The notes below the pieces were generated by a model, which saw only the letters and a program-made list of their open reading frames with translations, was not told where the DNA came from and searched no databases. Shown here piece by piece: positions 45,473 through 55,804 of a stretch of DNA of 64,000 bases. The stretch is taken from positions 1-64,000 of the forward strand of contig JANQFV010000023.1 of assembly GCA_028277645.1 (NCBI GenBank). Reading direction: 5' to 3'. This stretch comes from Phycisphaerae bacterium. GTDB lineage: Bacteria > Planctomycetota > Phycisphaerae > UBA1845 > Fen-1342. Made by a program: the position numbers and the translations under genes. Every line of letters starts with the position of its first letter. The stretch's first letter is position 1.

Positions 45473-46295
45473 ACACCTCTTTCGCCGGCCCCGCAATGAA
45501 CACGTGCCCGCTTTGTTCGTCCCAATGCACGCGCAGCTCGCCGCCGGGCAATTTCGCTGTGATGTGCGCATCGGTCAGGTCATTCAGGACACCCGCAACA
45601 CACACCGCCGCCGCGCCCGTGCCACATGCCCGCGTGATTCCCGAGCCGCGCTCCCACGTAAACATGCCGACGTAGTCGCGGCGAACTACCTGCGCAAACT
45701 GCACGTTCACGCGCTCCGGAAACAGCGGGTGACGCTCGATCTGCGGGCCCCATTTGGCCAGCGGCACTTCGGGCAGCGGCGGGTCAAAGAACACGGCGTG
45801 CGCGCTGCCCAGAGACACGCAGGTCATGCTGAGCGTGATGCCTTCCAGGCCCAGTGCGTGCCCGACTACCCGATCACCGGCCACGGCCACGGGTATGCGC
45901 GCTGGATCCAGGATGGGCGTGTCGAGATTTGCGCGCACGTCGACGACGCGATCGTCCACGAGCGTCAGATCCAACGGCAACACTCCGTGGTCCGTCTCGA
46001 CGCGCACCGGGCTGCGTCGCGCCCAGCCGTGGTCGTAGGCGAGCTTTGCGGCACAACGGATTCCATTCCCGCACATCCGGGCCCGCGAGCCGTCCGCATT
46101 GAACACGGTCATGCGAATGTCGGTGTCCGCAGCTCCGGGCGGACCTACCAGGATCAGGCCATCGGCGCCAACGCCGGTGTGCCGATCACTGATCCTCACG
46201 GCCAGTGCCGCCGGATCATCCACGACCTGGTCGAACGTCTCGACCAACACGAAGTCGTTACCGAGGCCGTGCATCTTGGTAAAGCGCAACGACAT
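45450..46295 (-). CDS. dapF: Diaminopimelate epimerase
   Basis: DapF converts LL- to meso-diaminopimelate, for lysine and peptidoglycan. The catalytic pair is C75 (RARMCGNGIRC) and C224 (GITRACGTGAAAV), both intact. The N-terminal MSLRFTKMHGLGNDFVLVET is canonical. The length is 281 residues. It overlaps the convergent ROK kinase tail by 23 nt. A FecR-like gene lies 41 nt downstream of its start on the same strand. Confidence 0.96.
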   Translation of the reverse strand: MSLRFTKMHGLGNDFVLVETFDQVVDDPAALAVRISDRHTGVGADGLILVGPPGAADTDIRMTVFNADGSRARMCGNGIRCAAKLAYDHGWARRSPVRVETDHGVLPLDLTLVDDRVVDVRANLDTPILDPARIPVAVAGDRVVGHALGLEGITLSMTCVSLGSAHAVFFDPPLPEVPLAKWGPQIERHPLFPERVNVQFAQVVRRDYVGMFTWERGSGITRACGTGAAAVCVAGVLNDLTDAHITAKLPGGELRVHWDEQSGHVFIAGPAKEVFSGVWPS

Positions 46296-46336
46296 GTGGA
46301 CCTGCCCGTGTTGATTCGCGTGCGCCCGTTAGCGCG

Positions 46337-47356
46337 CTACTTCTTATACTGGCCGCGCCACGCTTCGAGCACCGCACGTCGAAAAACGTACCGGCCCGCC
46401 TGGGCACGCCCCTTTTGCACAAGCGGATTGTTGGTCTCGATGATGACCGGAATCAGCTCGTCGAGCCGGCCCGTTCCGAACCAGCCTTCCGGCCGGTTGC
46501 GTATTCCGGAGCTACTGCTGACGCCGAGTTGTGGCAGCGACGAGTCCAGCAGGTTCGAAAACGCTGTCCGCGCGCCAGCCTCTGAAAGGTCGATCAGGAC
46601 TGCCCGCCCGGACTCCGGCCCCAGCACGCGCAAGCCATCGTACCGCATCTGGTTGAACGCGACCTCGACGTCGCCCTGCCCCAGAATGTCGGGCACCGGC
46701 ACACTGCGGCGCATCTGCACCTCGTCCATCCAGCGCCGCATTACCTGCGTCACGATCTGCCCCGGCAACACTTCGCGGCGTACCTCGCGCACCTTATCGA
46801 ACGCTTCGACCAAACCATGATCGAGCAGGAACACCTCGAACCGCTGCGTCCCGCGTTCGAAGAACAGGCCGAAGTCCCATGTCCCGCGTTTCGACAGCGT
46901 CGCTACGGGACTGTCCACGGTGAAATCGCTCTTCAAGCCACCCTCGGCGACACCCGCCCGGATGCGCCCGTACCCGACGCCGATGCGTACACGCTTTGTC
47001 TCGGGCGTGCGAGACGCTTCACTCAGAACGGTCTTCGTAGCCGGGTCGATGACGACCGCCGTGTATGTGTCGTCGTCGCCGATCTGCAGCTTGAGTGACG
47101 AGCGAATGCCCGTCCGAATCTGTGTCAGCTCCGGATATTCGTCCCCGACGGCACATGCCGTCCATTCGTCCGAATCCAGCGCGGCGTGTTGGCAGTCACC
47201 TTTTACCTCCAGCACGCGGGCGGTGATCGCAACGCGCTCGTTTGTCTGCTCGGTCGGCTGCGTCGCCGCCTCCTGGGCGACGAGCTGCGTGACGGAGCAG
47301 AACAGCACGATGGCGAACGTGGTTACGGAACCAATGCATGTTCGTCGACAGATCAT
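46337..47356 (-). CDS. Exported FecR-like domain protein
   Basis: A 339-residue protein with a signal peptide (IGSVTTFAIVLFCSVTQLVA, cleavage before QEAA). The region VLEVKGDCQHAALDSDEW, DEYPELTQIRTGIRSSLKL and FTVDSPVATLSKRGTWDF resembles the FecR iron-signal domain, a strand-rich sensing fold. The rest (VMRRWMDEVQMRRSVPVPD and on) is helical and unassigned. The ATG at 47356 is preferred because an AGAGG ribosome site lies 5 nt upstream. Without a partner sigma factor nearby it is probably a stand-alone use of the fold. Confidence 0.7.
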   Translation of the reverse strand: MICRRTCIGSVTTFAIVLFCSVTQLVAQEAATQPTEQTNERVAITARVLEVKGDCQHAALDSDEWTACAVGDEYPELTQIRTGIRSSLKLQIGDDDTYTAVVIDPATKTVLSEASRTPETKRVRIGVGYGRIRAGVAEGGLKSDFTVDSPVATLSKRGTWDFGLFFERGTQRFEVFLLDHGLVEAFDKVREVRREVLPGQIVTQVMRRWMDEVQMRRSVPVPDILGQGDVEVAFNQMRYDGLRVLGPESGRAVLIDLSEAGARTAFSNLLDSSLPQLGVSSSSGIRNRPEGWFGTGRLDELIPVIIETNNPLVQKGRAQAGRYVFRRAVLEAWRGQYKK

Positions 47357-47438
47357 GGCGCCTCTCCGGACATGGCTTGCTGAATTGGAGTCAGCTTCGT
47401 TCAACTGCGCGCAAAGTACCGCTGTTGCGACCATTCGG

Positions 47439-48374
47439 TCAACCGCCCAGCCAGGAGCGCAGCGGATCCGCGTACGGTCCCTGCCCGTGCAGCGCCGGCC
47501 AGATCAGGGGTGCGAAGATGATGAACGCGATATGGAAGCCCGTTGTCAGGTCGTAGCCGATCGAGCCGCGCGGGTGCCGCCAGAGCTGAAGACGGCCGAT
47601 CCAATCCGAGCGTGGCCCGTGCGGCGGCAGCGGGTGGCCTCGCTCTGTCGCACGGGTGTACGCGAAGGCATACGTCACACGCCGCCAAACCGTGAATCCG
47701 CACGAAACGGCCATCTGCCACAACACCGCCGGCATGTGACCACACGCGCAGCCGATTAGCACGGCGGCGAACCGCTCGCCGCGATACCAGTATCCGACGG
47801 TGCAGCCCTCGATGACGTTTTCGGCCCTTGCCTTGACGTAGCTAATCATCACGGCGTTGCCGAACGCGACAAAGGCCAGGAGTTGATAGGTTACGCTGGG
47901 TTCTGCCAGGGTCGCGTAATGGATGAAGCAACCCAGGTAGATCGCGCCGTCACTGAGACGGTCGACAACTGAATCCAGCACAGCGCCAGCCTCTGACCCC
48001 AGCTTGCCGATGCGGGCAACCGCCCCGTCCAGCATGTCGCACGCGCCGGCCAACAGCAGCAGGAACAACGCCCACAGTGGCCACACGCCAACCGGCCCCT
48101 CTGACGTCACGAAATACGACACCTGTTGCGACGCCCCGCGCGCCAGGCAATATCCCGCCCCACAGGTGAACACGAACCCCGTCAGCGTTATACGGTTCGG
48201 CGTCGCCCCGCAGGCGAGCAGCGCACGTGCCACGACGTCGCGCGCCGCGGCAATCGACGAGCCGATCGTCTTACTCGCACCGGCTTTGTCGCCGGTAGCA
48301 CGCAGCGCCCGAAAGTCCTTGCTCTCGGGCACTGCCGGAACGTCTTTGTCAGCTTGCGTCGGATCGTTGCCCAT
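47439..48374 (-). CDS. CDP-alcohol phosphatidyltransferase
   Basis: A membrane enzyme that transfers a phosphatidyl or other CDP-linked alcohol, 311 residues. The signature D-x2-DG-x2-AR-x8-G-x3-D-x3-D is present as DMLDGAVARIGKLGSEAG with VLDSVVD. The N-terminal 55 residues (DKAGASKTIGSSIAAARDVV) are hydrophilic and followed by about six membrane helices. Phospholipid head-group synthesis is the usual role. A large membrane protein gene ends 15 nt upstream. Confidence 0.9.
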   Translation of the reverse strand: MGNDPTQADKDVPAVPESKDFRALRATGDKAGASKTIGSSIAAARDVVARALLACGATPNRITLTGFVFTCGAGYCLARGASQQVSYFVTSEGPVGVWPLWALFLLLLAGACDMLDGAVARIGKLGSEAGAVLDSVVDRLSDGAIYLGCFIHYATLAEPSVTYQLLAFVAFGNAVMISYVKARAENVIEGCTVGYWYRGERFAAVLIGCACGHMPAVLWQMAVSCGFTVWRRVTYAFAYTRATERGHPLPPHGPRSDWIGRLQLWRHPRGSIGYDLTTGFHIAFIIFAPLIWPALHGQGPYADPLRSWLGG

Positions 48375-48388
48375 GCACCGTCGTCCGG

Positions 48389-50281
48389 TCAGGACGCCGG
48401 CGGCGCTTCGTCATTCTCTGGCGCTGGCGACTCGCCGGGTGGTGTCTCGCCATCGGACTCGGCAGCCTCCGCGCCAGCGTCGGCGTCAGTATCGCCGACG
48501 TAGGGCAGGTCCTCCTCGGGCTCCTCGTAGTACACCTCACTCCAGTCCGTCGCGTCGACGTCCTGTCGCAGAAGGAAGTACATCTGTGTGCTGCCGCTGA
48601 AGAAGAAGCTGACCACGAATCCGCCCACCAGGCCCACGATTGAGAATACGTACACGGCGATGAAGAATGCGCCGATCGTCTCGGTGAAGCCCAGCGGGGC
48701 GTTGAACAGCGAGCCCCAGAATGGCATCGGGCCGGTGGACGGCAAGAGCGACAGGTCCGCCCAAGCCGGCATCAACCACATGCCATCCAACTTGCCGATG
48801 CTCTCCAGCATGCCGTTGGAGGCCCATTCGTTCATTGCTTCGCCGGCAAAGCTGTGCGTCAGCTTCAGCGTGAGCATCGCGATCAGCCGCACCAGCACAA
48901 AGGCGATCGCACCGTATACGAGCAGCGCCAACGAGTAGAACCCGTAGTGGAAGATCCGACTGCCGACATAGCTGCACGCTCGGGACAGCGCGTCGAACCC
49001 GTCCGAGCCCTCCGCCCCAATGGTCGGCCACATCAGGTTGAAGCCCAGCACGGTTGCCAGCAGCACGATCGCGGCCACGAATCCGCCCAACAAAGCCAGG
49101 AAGAAGAACACGCCGCCGACCAGCTCTCCCAGCCACGGTATCGCCCCCACCATTCCGCCAACACCGACGCAGATACCCGCAAGAATGAACACCAGCAGCG
49201 GCAGCAGCGGCGCCATCACGAGGCCGCTGTATTTCTCCTGCGCGAAGCTCAGTGACTCGCCGATCCCGATCGTCTCGTCGCGCGCGGTCTCCACCGCGGC
49301 GCTACGACAGATCGCGCCGCCGAACAAGGCAAATACCAGCAGGTGGAACACGCCGTAGAAGCAGGTGTAGCACGTGCGCCGCAATCCCAGCCACGCGACG
49401 CCCCGCCACGCGCTGGCGATGCTGCCGATCAAACTGGGCTCGTTGTCGTACGCCTGTCCCGCGTAACCCCACCGGCCATGGCAGACACCCTGAATCGCGG
49501 CCGCGAAACAGTGCATCTCATGCCGCAGCAGCGCTGCGAACGGACCGATCGGTTCGAGTGCCGCGTAGCGTGCGAGATACATCTGTCGCATCAACACCTT
49601 GCCGAGGCGGGCGCGATCGTCCGACTGTGCGCCGTCCGCCCCGGGATCGGCGAACAGCACGACGCGCATGGCCGCCGACAGTTCCGACTCGCTGTAGCGC
49701 GCGTCACCCGTAGCAAGCATGGCGCGCAGGACGTCCGCTGACGCGGTCAGTTGCTGTTGCGCCTTGCCCCGTTCGTTGGCATTGCGCTCCTCATCGCCTG
49801 CGATCGCCTCTCGACCCGCACCAACACGCTGTTCGATGTATGCACGCGCCCAGTCGACATCGGCCCTGTGCTCCGCAGTGTCGAGAATGGCCGCGAGCGA
49901 GCCGTTGTGCTCCGTGAGCTTTGCGCGGGCAGACTTCGGCGTTAGCCCCGCTTCCGAGTCCATCAGCGCGTTGACCGCAGTTTCCTCGCGCGTGCGCTCG
50001 GCCTCGCGCAGCCACTTGTCGAACTCGCGCTGCGGACTGCGCGCGTAGGCAGCGACCTCGGTCGTCACCCAGTTTCCGACGCCTTGCACGGCCACGCCGC
50101 CGCCGGTGGCCAGCCACAATCGGTCGAGCACGCGCCCGCCGATGTAGATGCAAAGCACACACAGAAAGCCCAGCACCAGCCGATTGAAGCCCAGGGCCAG
50201 CCGCATCGTGCGGAACAAACGCACAAACGGAAACGCGTCGGACCAAGCTATACGGCGAATCTCACACCCGTTCTCATCCAT
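48389..50281 (-). CDS. Large polytopic membrane protein of unknown function
   Basis: A 630-residue protein starting at the ATG at 50281, chosen because GGAG lies 6 nt upstream. It has an N-terminal helix (LVLGFLCVLCIYIGG), a long helical extracytoplasmic or cytoplasmic segment to about residue 300 with many Glu and Arg, then about seven hydrophobic segments (for example LLPLLVFILAGICVGVGGMV and FFFLALLGGFVAAIVLLATV). The C-terminal 50 residues are acidic (EEPEEDLPYVGDTDADAG). I recognise no transporter motif. The neighbouring CDP-alcohol phosphatidyltransferase and mntR are on the same strand. Confidence 0.75.
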   Translation of the reverse strand: MDENGCEIRRIAWSDAFPFVRLFRTMRLALGFNRLVLGFLCVLCIYIGGRVLDRLWLATGGGVAVQGVGNWVTTEVAAYARSPQREFDKWLREAERTREETAVNALMDSEAGLTPKSARAKLTEHNGSLAAILDTAEHRADVDWARAYIEQRVGAGREAIAGDEERNANERGKAQQQLTASADVLRAMLATGDARYSESELSAAMRVVLFADPGADGAQSDDRARLGKVLMRQMYLARYAALEPIGPFAALLRHEMHCFAAAIQGVCHGRWGYAGQAYDNEPSLIGSIASAWRGVAWLGLRRTCYTCFYGVFHLLVFALFGGAICRSAAVETARDETIGIGESLSFAQEKYSGLVMAPLLPLLVFILAGICVGVGGMVGAIPWLGELVGGVFFFLALLGGFVAAIVLLATVLGFNLMWPTIGAEGSDGFDALSRACSYVGSRIFHYGFYSLALLVYGAIAFVLVRLIAMLTLKLTHSFAGEAMNEWASNGMLESIGKLDGMWLMPAWADLSLLPSTGPMPFWGSLFNAPLGFTETIGAFFIAVYVFSIVGLVGGFVVSFFFSGSTQMYFLLRQDVDATDWSEVYYEEPEEDLPYVGDTDADAGAEAAESDGETPPGESPAPENDEAPPAS

Positions 50282-50405
50282 GACCATCTCCACGCCTTGT
50301 GCGGCCCGATCGGCCACTTGCCCGGGCGGCATTATAAGTCACACGGGGGCACCCACAAGCCGACGCACCGACCACTGTTGCGGTGTATCGCACTGGCACC
50401 CGCAG

Positions 50406-50909
50406 CTATGATTCGAGCACGAAGCGCTCCATCGCCGCCAGTGTTGCTGCGCTGAGATGGTGCTCGATTCCCTCGGCGTCACTCTCCGCGTCGGCCCGTG
50501 ACACACCGAGCTTCCGCAGAAACGTCACCACCAGCGTGTGTCGTGCCGCCGATCTTTGCGCAATCTCCTCGCCCTCCGTCGTCAGAAAGATCGACCGATA
50601 GGGTTGCGTGCTGACGAGCCCTTCCTTCTGCAAACGCGTGATCGTCTTCGTCACGGTCACGTGCGATACGCCGAGTCGCCGGGCGATATCGACCGTGCGT
50701 GCCTCGCCGTGCGCCGCGATCAGCTCGGCGATGAGCTCGACGTAGTCCTCAGCAATCTCGCGGGAATGGTCCTCGCGCACGCGTGTGAACCGCGCGGCCT
50801 GATTCTGCACCGCTGCATCGCCCCGCTTGGTGCGCGCGACCGCCGTCGCGCTACGTTTCGGCCGCTTGGCGGATCCGGGTTTCTTCTTAGCGGTCAATGT
50901 CGTACTCAC
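50406..50909 (-). CDS. mntR: Manganese-responsive transcriptional regulator
   Basis: A DtxR/MntR-family metal sensor of 167 residues, close in layout to the Escherichia-type MntR. Features are a long charged N-terminal tail, FTRVREDHSREIAEDYVEL, the winged helix DIARRLGVSHVTVTKTITRL and the C-terminal metal region RDAEGMEHH-like SDAEGIEHHLS. It normally represses Mn(II) importers when manganese is sufficient. No mntH or other importer is seen nearby. The GTG at 50909 is preferred because the resulting length matches relatives; an ATG at 50936 is in frame. Confidence 0.88.
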   Translation of the reverse strand: MSTTLTAKKKPGSAKRPKRSATAVARTKRGDAAVQNQAARFTRVREDHSREIAEDYVELIAELIAAHGEARTVDIARRLGVSHVTVTKTITRLQKEGLVSTQPYRSIFLTTEGEEIAQRSAARHTLVVTFLRKLGVSRADAESDAEGIEHHLSAATLAAMERFVLES

Positions 50910-51028
50910 GAGCCCTTGGCAATGCCACTCTGGCACGCCAGCGCGGATTGTTCATCACAGATGGTTACGCGACACTCATCCGTGCCATGCGATCAGTGTA
51001 TCGAGCCAGCGGTGCGCAGGCCAACGGG

Positions 51029-52555
51029 TCACGCTACCACAGCAGTCGCAGGTTGCCGTTGCGGAAGCAGTCGCAGCAGCAACGTCAGCACGACGCACGC
51101 CAGCGCGACGACCACAGTCACCGGCTGATCGCGCCACGACTCGTTCATTAACATGGCGGAAACGACCCCGGCCGGCAGTATGCCGCCCAGACCGGCGTCC
51201 AACGTCCACTGCGCCTCGCGCGACATTTGACTGCCTGCGGCCCGCAGCGCCAGCAGCGCTCCGCCGCCGGCCAGCAGGAAAGACCACGGCAGATCAAAAC
51301 CGAACGTACCCAGCGCCGGATGAGCACCCGAAACTGCGGCGACCACTGCCAGTTGCGCGCAAAACGCCGCCGCGGCGCCTCCCTGTCGCACGTCGCCGAT
51401 CAACATCGCCGCCAGACCGCACCCCAGCAGGCAACGTGCGACGTCAACTGCCGTTGATCCCCCGGAACCGCCGAGCATGATGACGATGCCATAGACAAAT
51501 GCGCCGCCCACCGCGCCGTGCCCGAGTGCCCGAGCCGCAGGGATCATTCGCCCGGCGGTCGTCCATGGGCGCCCGTCGCACAATTGCTGATGCCAGAACC
51601 GCGCCAACCACAGCAAGTAGCCGGCCGCGAGCACCCATCCCAATTGCAGCCCGCTTAATTGTCCATCCGACCACCAGGCACTCGCCGCAATCACCGCCCC
51701 GCCGAGCAGCGCCAGTCCCAAGGTCCCGGCGCGATCGCAGCAATAAAGTTGCCCAACGATCAACACTGCGATGCTGCCCACCACGGTAGTACCCACCAGC
51801 CACAAATCGGGCGGGGTCAGCAACAGCCAGAAGCCGATAATCACGCCGCCCGTCAGAACCGCGGCATGAAGCAGCGGAGGCCACTGTGGTCGCTCGACGA
51901 GGCGTTCCGGCGCGGCGTGCCACATGGAGATCCGTTGGCGCCATCGCCACCACACCGCGCCCAGCACCGCGAGCAGGCACGCGCCGGACAGGAGCATGGC
52001 CAGCGATCGCCATGTAGCGAGCCATTCCGCCAGCGGCGAGCCATGCACGCTGAACTGTACCCCGACCAGCGGAACTGCGAGCAGCGCATAGCCTCCCACT
52101 TTACTCGGCGTCGCCAGATACAGTCCGCCCGCGGCAACCGTCAGCAGCCCCACCAGCAGCAGGCTCAAGCCCGCCTCGGCGAATCCTTCGCCCCGGTCGA
52201 ACTCGATCATGAGTAGAGCAACGGCGATCAGCGCTCCACTGGCCGCGGCGAAACGGCTCACGAGCCGGCGCGCAGCGCGGCGTTCCAACGCGATCGAGCC
52301 CGCGCCCTGCTCAACGCCACGGTCGATCCATAGTCCCGCCACAAACCAGAGCAGTGCGAAGGCCGTGGCGATCGCCGCCGAGCGCATGAGATTCGGCTGC
52401 TCGACTGTCGGTGCCCCCAAGCCGTAGTTGACAACCAGCAGCGTCGTCAGCCCCGCGATGAACAGGCCAGTGGAGATACCGGGAGACACGCGATTGCGAG
52501 CGAGCCCCGCAGTCGCCAGGCACACTACCGCCACCAAACTCACCGCAGACAGCAT
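51029..52555 (-). CDS. Polytopic membrane protein of unknown function
   Basis: A 508-residue, very hydrophobic protein with roughly twelve to fourteen membrane segments and short loops, for example LSAVSLVAVVCLATAGLA and LWLVGTTVVGSIAVLIVG. The start ATG at 52555 has AGGA 6-7 nt upstream. No transporter or synthase motif was recognised. The alanine- and leucine-rich composition is common for this window's membrane proteins. It is transcribed toward mntR and divergent from the J-domain gene. Confidence 0.7.
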   Translation of the reverse strand: MLSAVSLVAVVCLATAGLARNRVSPGISTGLFIAGLTTLLVVNYGLGAPTVEQPNLMRSAAIATAFALLWFVAGLWIDRGVEQGAGSIALERRAARRLVSRFAAASGALIAVALLMIEFDRGEGFAEAGLSLLLVGLLTVAAGGLYLATPSKVGGYALLAVPLVGVQFSVHGSPLAEWLATWRSLAMLLSGACLLAVLGAVWWRWRQRISMWHAAPERLVERPQWPPLLHAAVLTGGVIIGFWLLLTPPDLWLVGTTVVGSIAVLIVGQLYCCDRAGTLGLALLGGAVIAASAWWSDGQLSGLQLGWVLAAGYLLWLARFWHQQLCDGRPWTTAGRMIPAARALGHGAVGGAFVYGIVIMLGGSGGSTAVDVARCLLGCGLAAMLIGDVRQGGAAAAFCAQLAVVAAVSGAHPALGTFGFDLPWSFLLAGGGALLALRAAGSQMSREAQWTLDAGLGGILPAGVVSAMLMNESWRDQPVTVVVALACVVLTLLLRLLPQRQPATAVVA

Positions 52556-52649
52556 CAACGGTCCTACAGCCACGCAGGTGCATTTCCGCTCGCAACACCG
52601 ATCACGCATGATAGCGCCGGACGCGGATCGCCGCTACTCGCTGGTAGAC

Positions 52650-53330
52650 ATGGAGTTACACCGAAGCGTCGGAGGGCGCCGTCGCAGGTCCGAAAGACGA
52701 TCGTCGACTGCGGAAGCGTCTGACCAACGCACATCGTTGCGATTTGCGCGAGCTGTCGCGCGCGGTACATTCACCGTCGTGCCCGACGACACTGCGAACC
52801 ACGATGATCCGCTGCGCGCCTTTCTGCAACGTGTCTGGCGTGAGGACGTCACGCCGTTGCTGCGTGGGAACCGCGCCGACCAACGAGCGAAATCCGCGCG
52901 CGCGACCGGCAAGGCCGCCGCGGCAGCCGGGCTGTTCTTCGACACCCTGCTGAAACTGCGCGGCAGGCCATTTACGCGAGCGCTTACCGTGTTGGGCTCC
53001 AGCGTCGGCGCCATGCTGCCGGACGCCTGGGACTGGAAGTGGCTGCGCGATACGGCTGATGACCGCACACGTGCAGCCGTCGCTGAACAGATGCGCCGCC
53101 GAGCCGCGGAGCTGCCCGATCGGGAGGCGCTGCAGTTGTTTGGCCTGCGTGCCGATGCCACGCTCGACGACTTGAAGACCGTCTGGCGCGCGATCTCCCG
53201 CCGCTGGCACCCGGACCACGCCCCAGACGAACAAACCCGTGCCGAACACCATTTGCGATTCGTGACCTACCGCGCGGCCTACGAGCGTCTGCGCGACGCG
53301 TACGACGCCGGACGTCTGCCGTCGAACTGA
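52650..53330 (+). CDS. Protein with a C-terminal J-domain
   Basis: A 226-residue protein from the ATG at 52650. The last ~65 residues form a J-domain in which the HPD motif is intact (SRRWHPDHAPDEQTRAEHH), flanked by LFGLRADATLDDLKTVWRAI and FVTYRAAYERLRDAYDAG. The first 70 residues are strongly basic (RSVGGRRRRSERRSS) and the middle is helical (FLQRVWREDVTPLLRGNRAD). A J-domain at the C-terminus is less common than an N-terminal one. It probably recruits DnaK to an unknown client. The 5' frame extension to 52428 overlaps the divergent membrane gene. Confidence 0.75.
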   Translation: MELHRSVGGRRRRSERRSSTAEASDQRTSLRFARAVARGTFTVVPDDTANHDDPLRAFLQRVWREDVTPLLRGNRADQRAKSARATGKAAAAAGLFFDTLLKLRGRPFTRALTVLGSSVGAMLPDAWDWKWLRDTADDRTRAAVAEQMRRRAAELPDREALQLFGLRADATLDDLKTVWRAISRRWHPDHAPDEQTRAEHHLRFVTYRAAYERLRDAYDAGRLPSN

Positions 53331-53394
53331 CCACACGAGCGCACCAGGTGCATTGCCTGTCGGCCGTCCCACCGTTCGGCTATCCTGTGGCGTC

Positions 53395-54441
<1,047 letters not shown>

Positions 54442-54505
54442 TCGCACGACCGTGCCTTGTACACCTCGCAACAGCCCCGCTTCACAGTGCAGCAAGAGGA
54501 ACGAC

Positions 54506-54889
54506 ATGAGTCCCGAACAACGCATGGTCCTGGAGTTTCACGAGAAGTACCGCGCGCCGGCGGCCGCCACGCCGACGATGCCGTCCATGAAGGACCGCAT
54601 GCGCCGCGCCCGGCTCATCGTGAGTGAGGCAGCCGAGTTCCTCGACGCGGCGGACAAGAGCGACTTCGTCGAAATGGCCGACGCGCTGGCGGACATCCTC
54701 GTCGTCACCTACGGCACGGCGGTCGAGATGGGCGTCGACCTCGAGCCGGTCTTCGCCGAGGTTCACCGCTCCAACATGTCCAAAGACGGCGGCCAGGACG
54801 CCGGCGGCAAAATCATGAAAGGCCCCAACTTCTCCCCCCCCGACCTCCTCCGCGTCCTGCGCGAGCAGGGCTACAACAACGACACGTAG
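54506..54889 (+). CDS. MazG-like nucleotide pyrophosphohydrolase
   Basis: A 127-residue all-helical protein of the MazG / phosphoribosyl-ATP pyrophosphohydrolase-like group. The metal motif reads EAAEFLDAADKSDFVEMADALADILVVTYGTA, with E-x2-E and a downstream D, split here as EAAEFLDAA and EMADALADILVV. It hydrolyses nucleoside triphosphates or related compounds to monophosphates. The ATG at 54506 follows AGAGGA. It is followed 38 nt later by a dispersed hairpin repeat. Confidence 0.82.
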   Translation: MSPEQRMVLEFHEKYRAPAAATPTMPSMKDRMRRARLIVSEAAEFLDAADKSDFVEMADALADILVVTYGTAVEMGVDLEPVFAEVHRSNMSKDGGQDAGGKIMKGPNFSPPDLLRVLREQGYNNDT

Positions 54890-54927
54890 CGGCCACGCTG
54901 CATATCTGTGTGCGAGCCGCGGCCCGC

Positions 54928-55019
54928 GTCATTCCGACGAGCGCAGCGAGGAGGAATCTACCTGCGAATCGTAGCAACTGCTCAGTCGCAGATAGATTCC
55001 TCACTGCGTTCGGAATGAC
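54928..55019. repeat. Dispersed hairpin repeat, copy 2
   Basis: Inverted ends of the GTCATTCCGA...GAGGAATCT type, as at 32847-32938. Left arm GTCATTCCGACGAGCGC; the right-arm complement starts GTCATTCCGAACGCAG. It lies between the MazG-like gene and the end of the WbqC gene. Confidence 0.75.
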
Positions 55020-55069
55020 ATCCATCCTAACATCACCGAGAAGCCCTTAAATCGCAGCAACAGCCGCGA

Positions 55070-55804
55070 CTACCCAACACCAACAGAATCTCTTCTCTGT
55101 GTCTCTGTGGTGCACTCTTCTTCTTGCCCGAGAAGAATTGCCCCCGCCGCCGGGCCCGCATTCATCACGAGGTCCAGCGCCGACAGGTGCGACACAAACT
55201 CCCCGTGCAACTGCGGATACTCCGGATGCTCGTAAGCCTGGAATTCCACCCGAATTCCCGCCTCGGCAAACATCGCCTCGTCAATAAACGCCGCCGCCGC
55301 TGCTCCGTCGTAGAGCGCGTCGGCGCCGATCTTCTGGCAGACCTTGATCAGGCGCTCGTTTTTGCCGGTCGCGGTCAGGCCCAGGTCTGACGACCACCGC
55401 GTCGGCGTGTCGATCGCCAGATGACTGCACAGCAGTTGCGTCACCGCGGCGTTCAAATCCTGCAAGAGCACGAACTTCTTCGCCAGAATCGCGCATAGCT
55501 GCGAATACATCGGCTCGAAATACGGGGCCCGCCGATACGCCTCCGCGATCAGCCGCAGGTGCTTGTCCGGCCACGGCTCGGCGTAGCTGATCTCGACGCG
55601 ATTGATCGGCGTGTCGTGCGGCACCTTCTTCACCGGCACGGTCAGCCAGCGTAGCCCGCTCGCGGTCTTGATGCGATTGCGATTGCGCCAGTCGCCCTTG
55701 GTGTACTGCACGTCGTTGTAGTAGACGAACAAGTCGACGCGGGCCATCTGCTCGAAGAAACCGAGCCAGGGCAGGTAGCCGGGCTGGAGAATCGCGACCC
55801 TCAC
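55070..55804 (-). CDS. WbqC-family protein
   Basis: A 244-residue WbqC-like protein, often found with surface-glycan or O-antigen synthesis genes, of unproven enzymology. Features are VAILQPGYLPWLGFFEQM, FVYYNDVQYTKGDWRNRNRI and the C-terminal HPEYPQLHGEFVSHLSALDLVMNAG (quoted as HPEYPQLHGEF and LSALDLVMNAG). It starts at a GTG overlapping the DegT stop (GTGA), so the two are translationally coupled. The last residues, from about ECTTETQR to the end, are encoded by a sequence that resembles a common dispersed repeat. Confidence 0.88.
   Translation of the reverse strand: MRVAILQPGYLPWLGFFEQMARVDLFVYYNDVQYTKGDWRNRNRIKTASGLRWLTVPVKKVPHDTPINRVEISYAEPWPDKHLRLIAEAYRRAPYFEPMYSQLCAILAKKFVLLQDLNAAVTQLLCSHLAIDTPTRWSSDLGLTATGKNERLIKVCQKIGADALYDGAAAAAFIDEAMFAEAGIRVEFQAYEHPEYPQLHGEFVSHLSALDLVMNAGPAAGAILLGQEEECTTETQRRDSVGVG

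Noticed and set aside
44561-46295. ROK kinase and dapF as one operon
   Set aside because: They lie on opposite strands with overlapping 3' ends, so they are convergent, not co-transcribed.
52428-52649. Extended 5' end of the J-domain gene
   Set aside because: It would overlap the divergent membrane-protein gene, and a better start exists at 52650.
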